From contig CALVIA010000008.1 of NCBI GenBank assembly GCA_944329255.1, forward strand, positions 1 to 20,721: a stretch of DNA of 20,721 bases, given 5' to 3'. Both the position numbers and the translations under genes were made by a program. The notes under the pieces were generated by a model that saw nothing but the letters and a program-made list of their open reading frames with translations, did not search any database and was not told the origin of the DNA. The stretch comes from an uncultured Bacilli bacterium. Its GTDB lineage: Bacteria; Bacillota_I; Bacilli_A; RF39; UBA660. Positions 14,191 through 20,721 of the stretch are shown in pieces (the stretch's first letter is position 1; the number at the start of each line of letters is the position of its first letter).

Positions 14191-16191
14191 TTATTTAACT
14201 AATTTTTTTGCTTTTTCTTCATTTTCATGTTTTAAAACATTTCCGTTACTATATATTAATTCATAATTTTCATTATCTAATACTGTATTTTCATCTAAAA
14301 CTATAGAAATAACATTTTCATCGTTTAATGCTTGCCATCTTGCTTTTTTTACTGTTTTTTCAATTACAGTTTTTAATGCTCTACCACCCATTTTTAAGTT
14401 TAAAGCATCATTGATAATTGCATTTAAATAATTATCGGTCCACTTTAAATCAACATTTATCTTGGATAATATATTTTTTTCAGAAAGTAATGGGCTGCTT
14501 AATGATTTAGTTAACAATTCATTAAGACTATCTTTAGTGTGTCCTTGTAATTGACTTACTGTCGTAAGTCTAGCAATAAATTCTTGTGGCATTTCACCAT
14601 ATTTTACAAGATCTTCACGAGTAATTACAGGATAATTAATATCTTCTTCATCATCTTTTTTTGATCTATTTAAAACAGAATTAAATCCAATACAAGTATT
14701 CTTATAATTACTGCCATTCTTTTTATCATCACCACCATTAATTTTTTTGGCAACATTTGCAAATGCTCCAGTAGCAAAAATAGTTAAATTAGAAGTATCA
14801 AATTTTATAATACTATTTTTATACTTTATATCATATACGGTTCCATGAATAAAAGAAAGTAAAGTATTTAAAACACCTTTGCCTGAAACATCACTATTTT
14901 TATCACTACCTTTTTTATCTATTTCATCAAAACATATTATACCGTGTTGTGCTAAATCTAAATCTTCGTTAGCTGCAAGATATAATCTTAATAAATAATC
15001 TTCAAGATTTGCTCCTATGTATCCAGGCATTGTAAGTTGAGTTGAATCGATTATTACCATAGGTCTACTTAAATATTCACTAACAGATTCTATTATTAAT
15101 GTTTTCCCACTTCCAGTAGGTCCAATTAATAAACAAGATGTTCTATCTTTAGAATTTTCAGATAATTCATTTCTAAATATTGCAGAAATAACATCTATCT
15201 TAGCTTCTTCTTGTCCTACAACTTTTGAATCTAAATATTTTTTCATATCTACTATATTAATTGATTTACGAAAATTTTTATTTTTTTCTAAAGGTTCTAT
15301 TTTTCTTGGTTCAGCATCTTTATATTTTTCAATTAAATTAGCAAGTACAATTATATCTTGACTATATTTTTCATAAAAGGTACTTAATTCGTCACGAACA
15401 ATATCTGTATCTTCTATTTGAGATATTTCTTCCATAGCTTCCATTAAAGAATATAACCCATCACTAATAAAATTAAATTTATCATCATCTATATCCTTTT
15501 CTTTTAAATTATTTTCTACAGCATACAAGGAATCTATAATTTTTTCCAAATAAAGATTTATATTTTTTCTATCATCTTGCTGAGATAAAAGATTTAAAAT
15601 TATGTTAAAATATGTAGTAAAACCATCTCTTGTCATCAAATCAAATTCTATTTCTTTTGTATTTTCTTCATCAACATTATCTGTATTTTCTATTACACTG
15701 CTTAAAACATCCTTCATTAAATCTGGATTATTTATTTTAATTAATTCCTTTATAACATCTTTATCTAATAAAACAAATCTGTCCATTTGACTATACAATG
15801 TTTGTGCATAATCATTCCCTTTTATAACAGGATCCATATCTATATTAGTAACTATGACATTTTCATCATTTTCTATTTTTGCAAAATGCATTACTTCATT
15901 TAATTCTTGCATAAAACATTCTAATGCATATGATACATCTGTTGTTGCATATTTTTCAAATAATTGTTGTTCAGTCATACAATAATATACTGTCTTATCA
16001 CAACCATTTATATATGAATCAAAATCTGACGATAAATAATAATTATTTCCATATAGATCACAAAATCCATAATCATTTATATTTTTTAAATAATATCCCT
16101 TTATAATATTTGTTGGTTTTAACAAGTAAATATTATTATTTAATTTTTCTTTTTCAAATACAACCCCATAACACTCTTGTTTGTTTTCCAT
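14191..16191 (-). CDS. ClpX-type AAA+ unfoldase with large novel N-terminal region
   Basis: A 666-aa protein. From about residue 325 it is a ClpX-like AAA+ ring ATPase. It has Walker A GPTGSGKT (357-364), pore loop GYIG (390-393), Walker B IICFDE (418-423), the ClpP-docking loop IGF (501-503), the EFIARL arginine finger (R541) and sensor-2 GGRAL (R604). An unusually acidic, lysine-rich insert surrounds the IGF loop. The first 320 residues do not contain the ClpX zinc finger. They hold a beta-rich start (YGVVFEKEKLNNNIYLLKPTNIIKGYY) and long helices that I cannot match to a family. With all pore and docking elements present, it likely feeds proteins to ClpP, with the N-terminal region selecting substrates. 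ATG 16191 is chosen over TTG 16203 because GGAGG sits 5 nt upstream. Confidence 0.88.
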   Translation of the reverse strand: MENKQECYGVVFEKEKLNNNIYLLKPTNIIKGYYLKNINDYGFCDLYGNNYYLSSDFDSYINGCDKTVYYCMTEQQLFEKYATTDVSYALECFMQELNEVMHFAKIENDENVIVTNIDMDPVIKGNDYAQTLYSQMDRFVLLDKDVIKELIKINNPDLMKDVLSSVIENTDNVDEENTKEIEFDLMTRDGFTTYFNIILNLLSQQDDRKNINLYLEKIIDSLYAVENNLKEKDIDDDKFNFISDGLYSLMEAMEEISQIEDTDIVRDELSTFYEKYSQDIIVLANLIEKYKDAEPRKIEPLEKNKNFRKSINIVDMKKYLDSKVVGQEEAKIDVISAIFRNELSENSKDRTSCLLIGPTGSGKTLIIESVSEYLSRPMVIIDSTQLTMPGYIGANLEDYLLRLYLAANEDLDLAQHGIICFDEIDKKGSDKNSDVSGKGVLNTLLSFIHGTVYDIKYKNSIIKFDTSNLTIFATGAFANVAKKINGGDDKKNGSNYKNTCIGFNSVLNRSKKDDEEDINYPVITREDLVKYGEMPQEFIARLTTVSQLQGHTKDSLNELLTKSLSSPLLSEKNILSKINVDLKWTDNYLNAIINDALNLKMGGRALKTVIEKTVKKARWQALNDENVISIVLDENTVLDNENYELIYSNGNVLKHENEEKAKKLVK

Positions 16192-16220
16192 ACTGCCCTC
16201 CAAAATTATTTATAAAGTAT

Positions 16221-16255
16221 ATATTATCACAAAAGTTTTAATATTTCTATCAAAA
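16221..16255 (-). promoter_or_regulatory. possible promoter of the ClpX-like gene
   Basis: Minus-strand TTGATA followed about 19 nt later by GATAAT with TGT just upstream (extended -10), or the overlapping TATACT. Spacing is loose and the region is nearly all A/T, so the exact boxes are uncertain. Confidence 0.35.
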
Positions 16256-16256
16256 T

Positions 16257-16290
16257 AAAAAAGAATTAGATATTTTTTCTAATTCTTTTT
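16257..16290. terminator. bidirectional terminator after the thioredoxin-like gene
   Basis: Arms AAAAAGAATTAGA (16258-16270) and TCTAATTCTTTTT (16278-16290) make a 13-bp stem with a 7-nt loop, ending in U-runs on both strands. It ends the minus-strand transcript that carries the thioredoxin-like gene. Confidence 0.8.
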
Positions 16291-16291
16291 A

Positions 16292-16339
16292 TTATATGTA
16301 TAAATTAGTAATAAAGGAGTGAGCTATTTATACATATAA
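16292..16339 (-). repeat. 3'-UTR hairpin with anti-Shine-Dalgarno loop
   Basis: Left arm 16292-16308 pairs with right arm 16324-16339 over 16 bp with one bulged T. The 15-nt loop reads CTCACTCCTTTATTA on the minus strand. It lies between the stop codon of the thioredoxin-like gene and its terminator. Its loop is complementary to AAAGGAG-type ribosome sites, including those repeated at 16628-16652 and 16757-16781 in the same transcript direction. Confidence 0.55.
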
Positions 16340-16348
16340 ATATTATAT

Positions 16349-16588
16349 CTATGAAGGTAATTGCATATAATTTTTTATCATTTTATCCGTAAGTACAATT
16401 CCTTGGCATATTATTTGACCGTCAATAACTAATCCTGGTTTATTTTTTATATTATATTTTTTTATAGATGAGGGAGCATCCGATTTTAAAACTTTTACAT
16501 TAGGATTATATTTATTTGCGGCTTTAATAGCCATTTTATATAGTTTTACTCCATTTTTGCAATTACTTCCAATTATTTCTATTAACAT
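16349..16588 (-). CDS. small thioredoxin-like protein (thioredoxin_3 type), single active-site Cys
   Basis: A 79-aa protein with the beta-alpha-beta thioredoxin fold of the small archaeal/bacterial redox proteins. It has a start strand MLIEIIGSNCKN, a helix, a second strand NVKVLKS, and the cis-proline loop KNKPGLVIDGQIICQGIVLTDKMI typical of this family. Normal members have CxxC after the first strand; here only C10 is present and the second Cys position is Gly13. It would thus act as a monothiol (glutaredoxin-like, metal-binding) protein or have lost redox function. C61 (IICQG) might substitute. AGGTGAT precedes the ATG. The htrA gene lies 200 nt upstream on the same strand, so partial cotranscription is possible. 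Confidence 0.8.
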   Translation of the reverse strand: MLIEIIGSNCKNGVKLYKMAIKAANKYNPNVKVLKSDAPSSIKKYNIKNKPGLVIDGQIICQGIVLTDKMIKNYMQLPS

Positions 16589-16621
16589 TTTATCACCTAA
16601 CTTTCATAATATATATTCTAT

Positions 16622-16652
16622 CTATCTCATTTATCACCTCCTTCAATATTAA
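16622..16652 (-). promoter_or_regulatory. SD-ATG element, copy 2 (start-stop ORF MR*)
   Basis: Minus-strand AATATTGAAGGAGGTGATAAATG (plus 16628-16650) ends in an ideal ribosome binding site and ATG at 16630. The next codon is AGA, then TAG. It is 24/25 identical to the copy at 16757-16781. It cannot encode a meaningful peptide and sits 34 nt upstream of the thioredoxin-like start. Confidence 0.65.
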
Positions 16653-16744
16653 TAATATATATATTATATTGTAATTCATAATTTAATTAAGATGTGAGAG
16701 TAAATATTTTTTTATTATAAATTACACATTTTTTTACATGTTTT

Positions 16745-16781
16745 CTATTGTTTTGTCATTTATCACCTCCTTTAATATTAA
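16745..16781 (-). promoter_or_regulatory. SD-ATG element, copy 1 (mini-ORF MTKQ*)
   Basis: Minus-strand TTAAAGGAGGTGATAAATG begins just after the htrA stop. GGAGG lies 6 nt before the ATG at 16759, and 11 bases match the full anti-Shine-Dalgarno tail of 16S rRNA. Only four codons follow before TAG. The element may bind 30S subunits to stabilise or mark the transcript rather than to start a protein. Confidence 0.65.
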
Positions 16782-16788
16782 ATCTTTT

Positions 16789-18021
16789 TTAAGATAAATC
16801 AATTTTAATAGTTTTTTCTTTATATTCTCTTCCACTTGTATAGCTTATAGTAAGTGAAATTTCATCCCCTTTTTTCTTTTCATATAAAACATCAGTTATA
16901 TCATTTACACTTTCTACATCTTCGCCTTCTATTTTTGTAATTATATTTCCAATTTCTAAATTATTTTTATCAGCAATACTATTTGATTCAATTTTAGAAA
17001 TATAAAACCCAGTTGGCATATTATATCCCATAAATGAAGAACTATTTGTCATATATCCCTCTATTCCAAGTGTTATATCAGACTCATCTTCTTTTCCATT
17101 CATTAAATCATTTATTAAATCTTTTATATCAGTTATTGGAATAGCAAATCCCATTCCCTCAACACTTGCAGAACTACTATAAGAACTAGAATATTTCGCA
17201 GAATTTATACCTACTACTTCTCCATTTGAGTTTAATAATGCACCTCCACTATTTCCTCCATTTATTGCTGCATCTATTTGTATCATTTCATTTTTATAAT
17301 TATCTATAGTAACTTCTCTATTTAATGCACTTATTACTCCTGTTGTAACAGATTGCCCATATCCTAGAGCATTACCTATAGCAATAATACCATTACCTAC
17401 TTTTAATTCATCACTATCTCCTATTGTTGCGATTTTAATAGAATCAATTGTATCACTATCTAAATCACTCAATTTTACAGATATAATAGCCACATCTTTT
17501 CTTTCTGATGTTCCTATTATTTTAGCATCAAATGATTTTTCATTTATAAATTGTACTGTTAATTCAGAAGACCCTTCTACAACATGATTATTTGTTAATA
17601 TTAATAATTCTTCATTATTTTTTGCAATTATAATTCCGGATCCTGCTCCTTCTGTATACCGATTTGAACCAAATCCAAATATACTTGGACCATATTGTCC
17701 TGAAGATATCAATGTTTTAGATGTTATGGCAACAATTGAAGGCATTACCTCTTCTACTACACCTGATACATCTATAATATAAATACCTGAGTTTTTACTA
17801 CTTGTAGTTGCAGTATTTGTATATTTTAATTCAACATTGTTATTATTAAAATCCAATAAATCAATATCATTTACATTAATTGCATAAATCACATATCCAA
17901 TTAATAAATATAAAACAAATATTGAACCAAATAATATGTACAATAACTTTTTATTAGATGATTTATTAATTGATATTTCTTTATTATCAATTATCAAAGA
18001 TTCATCATTATTTTTTTTCAT
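16789..18021 (-). CDS. htrA: HtrA/DegP-type membrane-anchored serine protease
   Basis: A 410-aa envelope protease. Residues 26-48 form one N-terminal membrane helix, leaving the rest outside the cell. The trypsin-like domain (about 85-300) has the complete triad: H146 in TNNHVV, D176 in RKDVAII, S258 in GGNSGGAL. A Ser-rich loop (277-285) precedes GMGFAIP. One PDZ domain follows (about 315-408; TGFYISKIESNSIADKNNLEIGN). Family members degrade or refold misfolded secreted proteins. The gene lies directly after the two-component pair, in the order seen for CiaRH and CssRS systems, and its promoter carries the same direct repeat as the regulator's own promoter, so it is very likely the regulator's target. 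GAAGGA precedes the ATG. Confidence 0.95.
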   Translation of the reverse strand: MKKNNDESLIIDNKEISINKSSNKKLLYILFGSIFVLYLLIGYVIYAINVNDIDLLDFNNNNVELKYTNTATTSSKNSGIYIIDVSGVVEEVMPSIVAITSKTLISSGQYGPSIFGFGSNRYTEGAGSGIIIAKNNEELLILTNNHVVEGSSELTVQFINEKSFDAKIIGTSERKDVAIISVKLSDLDSDTIDSIKIATIGDSDELKVGNGIIAIGNALGYGQSVTTGVISALNREVTIDNYKNEMIQIDAAINGGNSGGALLNSNGEVVGINSAKYSSSYSSSASVEGMGFAIPITDIKDLINDLMNGKEDESDITLGIEGYMTNSSSFMGYNMPTGFYISKIESNSIADKNNLEIGNIITKIEGEDVESVNDITDVLYEKKKGDEISLTISYTSGREYKEKTIKIDLS

Positions 18022-18067
18022 TATATTCCTTCTTTCTATTTACTTTATATTTTCTTTGTACATTTTA

Positions 18068-18107
18068 AGTATATATAATGAATATTAAATGAAGATTAAA
18101 AATTAAA
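18068..18107 (-). promoter_or_regulatory. htrA promoter with CiaR-like direct repeat
   Basis: Minus-strand TTTAAT (18095-18100), CTTCA, TTTAAT (18084-18089), ten bases, then TATACT (18068-18073). The repeat has an 11-bp period and covers the -35 position, as in OmpR-family activated promoters. A further overlapping TTTAAT is at 18102-18107. Predicted start about 18061. Confidence 0.7.
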
Positions 18108-18113
18108 TATTTT

Positions 18114-19316
18114 TTACTTTTTTTTAAATTTTACTTTAAATGTTGTATAACCATCAGCACAATTAACAGATATTTTACCTTTATGATTTGTTACTATATT
18201 TTTAGCGATTGAAAGTCCAAGGCCATATCTATTATCGTTTCTGTTTCTAGATTCATCAGCTCTATAAAATCTTTCAAAAATTTTTTCTCTATCCTTTTTA
18301 TCAATTTCTTTTCCTTTATTTTTTACCTCAATAATAATAAAATCTTTATCTTTAAACATTTTAACATTTACATCTTCATTATCAATTGTATGTTTTATAG
18401 CATTATCTAAAAGAATTCCTAATAACTCTCTTATTCTATCAGAATTACAATTAAACATTACATTTTCTTCTATTAAATATGTTAATTTTATTCCATTCTC
18501 GAAAGCTAAACTTTCAAAAGATAAAACAGATGTTTCAATTAATTTAGATAAATTTATATTATTAAATACTTCTTTTTCATTCAAATCCTCTGATTTAGCA
18601 AGTTCTAATAAATTTATGACTAATTTATTCATTCTTTCTGATTCACTTTTTATATTGTTTAACCACTTAGTCTCATTTGGATTTTCATCTAGCATATCCG
18701 CACTTGCCATAACTACTGAAAGAGGAGTTTTTAATTCATGTGATGCATCACATATAAATCTTTTTTGTTTAATAAAAGACTCTTCAACGGGTTTAACTAA
18801 CCATTTTGTTAGATAATGAGAAAAGTATATAATTATAATTTCAAAAAAAATAAATAAAATAATTGATAAATTTAAAGATGATAATAATTTAGCATTTATT
18901 AAACTATTATCTAAAATAATTAATTGATTGTTTTTACTTAAATAATATATATATTTATTTAAATACAAATTTTCAATATTATTAACATTTTTATTAGATA
19001 AATATTTTTTAGTTAAATCCATAATTTCATCATATTTAAGGCCACCAGCTGTATAATTAATTACACTTAAAATATTATTTTTATCATCTATAGATACAAC
19101 ATATACTGATAGATCCATAAATAATGGATTTACTATTTCATCATTTTTATTAGGATATAATTTATTATGCATATTTTCAATTTTAAGGATATTATTTTTT
19201 ATTTCTTTATATTCATTTCTATATAAATTAAAATTAAATATAAATATTAAAATTAAAATAAATACAGAAAAAATTGTTACTAAAAGTAAAAAAGTTTTAT
19301 TTTTTAACTTCTTCAT
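18114..19316 (-). CDS. sensor histidine kinase, CiaH/CssS-like
   Basis: A 400-aa membrane kinase. Helix one spans about 8-30 and helix two about 149-168, with an extracellular sensor loop of about 120 residues between them. The HisKA H-box ASHELKTPLS holds the phosphorylated H193. The catalytic domain has the N-box with N305 (LLDNAIKHT), a Gram-positive style G1 box (VKNKGKEI), the FERFYR F-box and G2 RYGLGLSIAKNIV (363-375). Every element needed for activity is present. It overlaps the response regulator by 20 nt (GAGG before its ATG lies within the regulator's last codons), so the pair is translationally coupled. By context it senses envelope or secretion stress and controls htrA; the precise signal is unknown. 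Confidence 0.94.
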   Translation of the reverse strand: MKKLKNKTFLLLVTIFSVFILILIFIFNFNLYRNEYKEIKNNILKIENMHNKLYPNKNDEIVNPLFMDLSVYVVSIDDKNNILSVINYTAGGLKYDEIMDLTKKYLSNKNVNNIENLYLNKYIYYLSKNNQLIILDNSLINAKLLSSLNLSIILFIFFEIIIIYFSHYLTKWLVKPVEESFIKQKRFICDASHELKTPLSVVMASADMLDENPNETKWLNNIKSESERMNKLVINLLELAKSEDLNEKEVFNNINLSKLIETSVLSFESLAFENGIKLTYLIEENVMFNCNSDRIRELLGILLDNAIKHTIDNEDVNVKMFKDKDFIIIEVKNKGKEIDKKDREKIFERFYRADESRNRNDNRYGLGLSIAKNIVTNHKGKISVNCADGYTTFKVKFKKK

Positions 19317-19995
19317 TAGATACCTCTATTCTATATCCTAAACCTCTTATTGCTTTTATGTTTACTTTAGATCCAATCGCTTTAATTTTTTTTCTTATAA
19401 ATGAAATATATGCTTCTAAATTATTTGAAATAGAATCATTTTCAAGCCCCCAAACTTTATCATATAATATATCTTTTGAAATAACTTGATTTGGATTATT
19501 CATTAAATACTCTAAAATTAAAAACTCCTTACATACTATTTCTACAGTCAACGATGTATTAACACAAGTTAATATTGTTGTCCTTAAATTTAACTTTAAA
19601 TCTCCAAATTCTAATATATCTTTATTTATTTTTTCATCATTTTTTCTTAATTGGACATTAACTCTGGCAACTAATTCTTCCATATGAAATGGTTTAGTTA
19701 TATAATCGTCTGCTCCGCCTTGAAATCCTTCTAACTTGTCATCAATTGAACTTTTTGCAGTGAGCATTATTATTTTAGATGAAATATTATTTTGCTTAAC
19801 CTTTTTTAAAATTTCAAATCCATTTACTCCAGGTAGCATTACATCTAATAATATTAAATCATATACATTACTTAGTGCACTATAAAGTCCATCTTCTCCA
19901 TTATTTTGAATATCAACTATATAATTTTCTTTTTTCAATTTACTTGATATTATATCTGCTAAACTAAATTCGTCTTCAATAACTAAAATTCTCAT
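19297..19995 (-). CDS. OmpR-family response regulator, CiaR/CssR-like
   Basis: A 232-aa two-domain regulator. The receiver domain (1-115) has the acidic pair E7/D8, phospho-acceptor D51 (LLDVMLPG), T79 and K101 (YITKPF). The winged-helix DNA-binding domain (about 128-226) ends with the usual IRGLGYRIE. Such proteins bind as head-to-tail dimers to direct repeats with a 10-11 bp period. Exactly this kind of repeat (TTTAAT-N5-TTTAAT) lies in front of its own gene and of htrA, implying autoregulation and activation of htrA. GAGGAG lies 6 nt before the ATG. It is first gene of an operon with the kinase, and its promoter overlaps the end of the dgkA gene. Confidence 0.96.
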   Translation of the reverse strand: MRILVIEDEFSLADIISSKLKKENYIVDIQNNGEDGLYSALSNVYDLILLDVMLPGVNGFEILKKVKQNNISSKIIMLTAKSSIDDKLEGFQGGADDYITKPFHMEELVARVNVQLRKNDEKINKDILEFGDLKLNLRTTILTCVNTSLTVEIVCKEFLILEYLMNNPNQVISKDILYDKVWGLENDSISNNLEAYISFIRKKIKAIGSKVNIKAIRGLGYRIEVSNEEVKK

Positions 19996-20013
19996 AAATA
20001 ACTCCTCTTATAA

Positions 20014-20046
20014 AATATAAATTAAAAATATTAAAAGAATATTAAA
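20014..20046 (-). promoter_or_regulatory. autoregulated promoter of the response regulator operon
   Basis: Minus-strand TTTAAT (20041-20046), ATTCT, TTTAAT (20030-20035), ten bases, then TATATT (20014-20019). Geometry is identical to the htrA promoter. The first half-site overlaps the dgkA stop codon (20042-20044). Confidence 0.65.
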
Positions 20047-20404
20047 TCAAATTTAATATTTTAGGAATAAAAATCAATAAACCGATTATTGTGGCACCAA
20101 TCGCAGATATTAATACAGATGCTGCTGCAACATCTTTTGCATCCTTTATCTTTTTTCTTTTTTCCTCACATATTACATCTAAAGTTAACTCTAATGATGT
20201 ATTTATAAGTTCTAATGAAATTACTAATATAAATAATATTATACATATAAACCACTCATACAATTTTATTTTAAATATAAATCCAAATGAAATCACTAAA
20301 ATCATAATAATAAAATGTATAAAAAGATTTCTTTCATTTTTTATTGAATAAAATAATCCTTCTATAGCATATTTAAAACTATTAATTAATTTACTTTTTT
20401 TCAT
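20042..20404 (-). CDS. dgkA: diacylglycerol kinase / undecaprenol kinase
   Basis: A 120-aa integral membrane kinase with three predicted helices. Family motifs are present: NERNLFIH before helix one, the central ELINTSLELTLD that carries catalytic Glu residues, and the DAKDVAAASVL segment in helix three. In Gram-positive bacteria this enzyme phosphorylates undecaprenol for the cell-wall lipid carrier cycle, in addition to or instead of diacylglycerol. It usually lies between ybeY and era; here neither is visible. ATG 20404 is chosen over TTG 20416 because GGAGG precedes it by 5 nt. An extended -10 (TGTTATAAT, -10 at 20421-20426) without a clear -35 lies just upstream. No terminator follows, so it may read into the response-regulator operon. 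Confidence 0.93.
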   Translation of the reverse strand: MKKSKLINSFKYAIEGLFYSIKNERNLFIHFIIMILVISFGFIFKIKLYEWFICIILFILVISLELINTSLELTLDVICEEKRKKIKDAKDVAAASVLISAIGATIIGLLIFIPKILNLI

Positions 20405-20420
20405 ATTATCCTCCAATTAC

Positions 20421-20429
20421 ATTATAACA
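20421..20429 (-). promoter_or_regulatory. extended -10 promoter of dgkA
   Basis: Minus-strand TGT followed by consensus TATAAT (20421-20426); no good -35 at 16-18 nt. Extended -10 promoters can work without one. It lies between the upstream terminator and the dgkA ribosome site. Confidence 0.5.
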
Positions 20430-20451
20430 TAAATGACTATTTGTTTATAAA

Positions 20452-20487
20452 TTAAAAAGTAAAACCATTTAAGGTTTTACTTTTTAA
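20452..20487. terminator. terminator between the edge gene and dgkA
   Basis: Arms TTAAAAAGTAAAACC (20452-20466) and its perfect complement (20473-20487) form a 15-bp stem with a 6-nt loop. The stop codon of the edge gene (20477-20479) lies within the stem. Confidence 0.85.
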
Positions 20488-20721
20488 CAATTTGTTTTAT
20501 TTTTTCTTTTTCATTTAATCCGATTATGTTACTGCATAATTCTTGCATTAAAAGTATTTGTTCTTTATTATATTTATTTATCATATTTAAAGCATCTTCA
20601 TAAGAAAAATTAACAATTGATTTAAACTCATTATTTTTATAAAACATTAATAATAAATTATTAGAATAGCATGCTTTAATTGATCCATTTAAATTAACTG
20701 ATTTTGAATTTTCTTTTAAAT
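20477..20721 (-). CDS. unknown protein, C-terminal part only
   Basis: The frame is open from the window edge to TAA at 20477-20479, giving 80 residues. It reads SVNLNGSIKACYSNNLLLMFYKNN, then a helical and charged tail ending KEKIKQIVKK. The first part resembles two beta strands that pack against an amphipathic helix, but I recognise no family. Codon use and base composition fit its neighbours, and it ends in its own strong terminator, so it is a genuine gene. The start and most of the protein lie outside the window. Confidence 0.6.
   Translation of the reverse strand, partial: LKENSKSVNLNGSIKACYSNNLLLMFYKNNEFKSIVNFSYEDALNMINKYNKEQILLMQELCSNIIGLNEKEKIKQIVKK

Noticed and set aside
15602..16106. 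Plus-strand ORFs of 62 and 60 aa opposite the ClpX-like gene
   Set aside because: Antisense shadows with low-complexity composition.
16622..16781. Direct repeats as insertion-element or attachment-site scars
   Set aside because: The repeated unit coincides exactly with a ribosome binding site and ATG in the gene direction. There is no transposase or integrase and no inverted ends.
1..20721. Alternative genetic code (TGA as Trp), suggested by the AT-rich Mollicutes-like composition
   Set aside because: Tryptophans checked are TGG and all long genes read through with the standard code without internal TGA problems.
1..20721. CRISPR array, tRNA or rRNA genes
   Set aside because: No regularly spaced repeats, no tRNA cloverleaf signatures and no GC-rich rRNA-like tract were seen. 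The 16S-tail-like TATCACCTCCTT stretches are the complement of ribosome binding sites.

Overview
The window looks like a chromosomal segment of a very AT-rich Firmicute. I infer the Bacilli / Erysipelotrichia / Mollicutes-relative side of the phylum from the strong AAGGAGG-type ribosome binding sites, the short DnaE, the CotF-like spore-coat proteins, the Gram-positive type HtrA and two-component pair, and the phosphoketolase. Tryptophans are read from TGG and genes end in TAA or TAG, so there is no sign of the Mycoplasma code. Almost everything lies on the minus strand. Only rpmB (L28) and one flavoprotein are on the plus strand, each a single-gene unit closed by a bidirectional terminator. 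I see no insertion sequence, prophage, tRNA, rRNA or CRISPR array.

Layout from left to right, with operons read right to left. 1-5289: dnaE, then an M23 murein peptidase (LysM-G5-M23), then a DUF362 iron-sulfur protein cut by the window edge. The gaps are 13-15 nt. 5307-5364: back-to-back promoters for dnaE and rpmB. 5401-5590: rpmB and its terminator. 5589-7252: an unusual QueH-GNAT fusion and an unrecognised 220-aa protein. 7313-7841: two overlapping CotF-like coat genes. 7905-8471: manganese exporter MntP. 8561-9955 (+): FAD-dependent dehydrogenase. 9982-12348: phosphoketolase with its own promoter. 12420-12564: a compact unit of promoter, long-range helix and terminator that looks like an unannotated small RNA. 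12583-13964: operon of a YbjQ-family protein, a single-pass membrane protein and a NUDIX hydrolase. 14191-16191: a ClpX-type unfoldase with a large unfamiliar N-terminal region. 16349-16588: a one-cysteine thioredoxin-like protein. 16789-18021: HtrA. 18114-19995: histidine kinase and response regulator. 20042-20404: DgkA-type lipid kinase. 20477-20721: C-terminus of an unknown protein.

The most coherent system is a cell-envelope stress circuit. A response regulator / histidine kinase pair sits directly upstream of htrA. The promoters of the regulator and of htrA share one design: TTTAAT-N5-TTTAAT, then exactly 10 nt, then a TATATT or TATACT -10 box. This closely resembles the CiaR box (TTTAAG-N5-TTTAAG) of streptococci, where CiaRH controls itself, htrA and small RNAs. 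A third copy of the box lies at 14034-14050, between the YbjQ operon and the ClpX-like gene.

The other main point of interest is RNA-level structure. It comprises the small RNA candidate at 12420-12529, two near-identical full-strength Shine-Dalgarno elements that serve no real ORF (16622-16652 and 16745-16781), and a 3'-UTR hairpin (16292-16339) whose loop is complementary to those elements.
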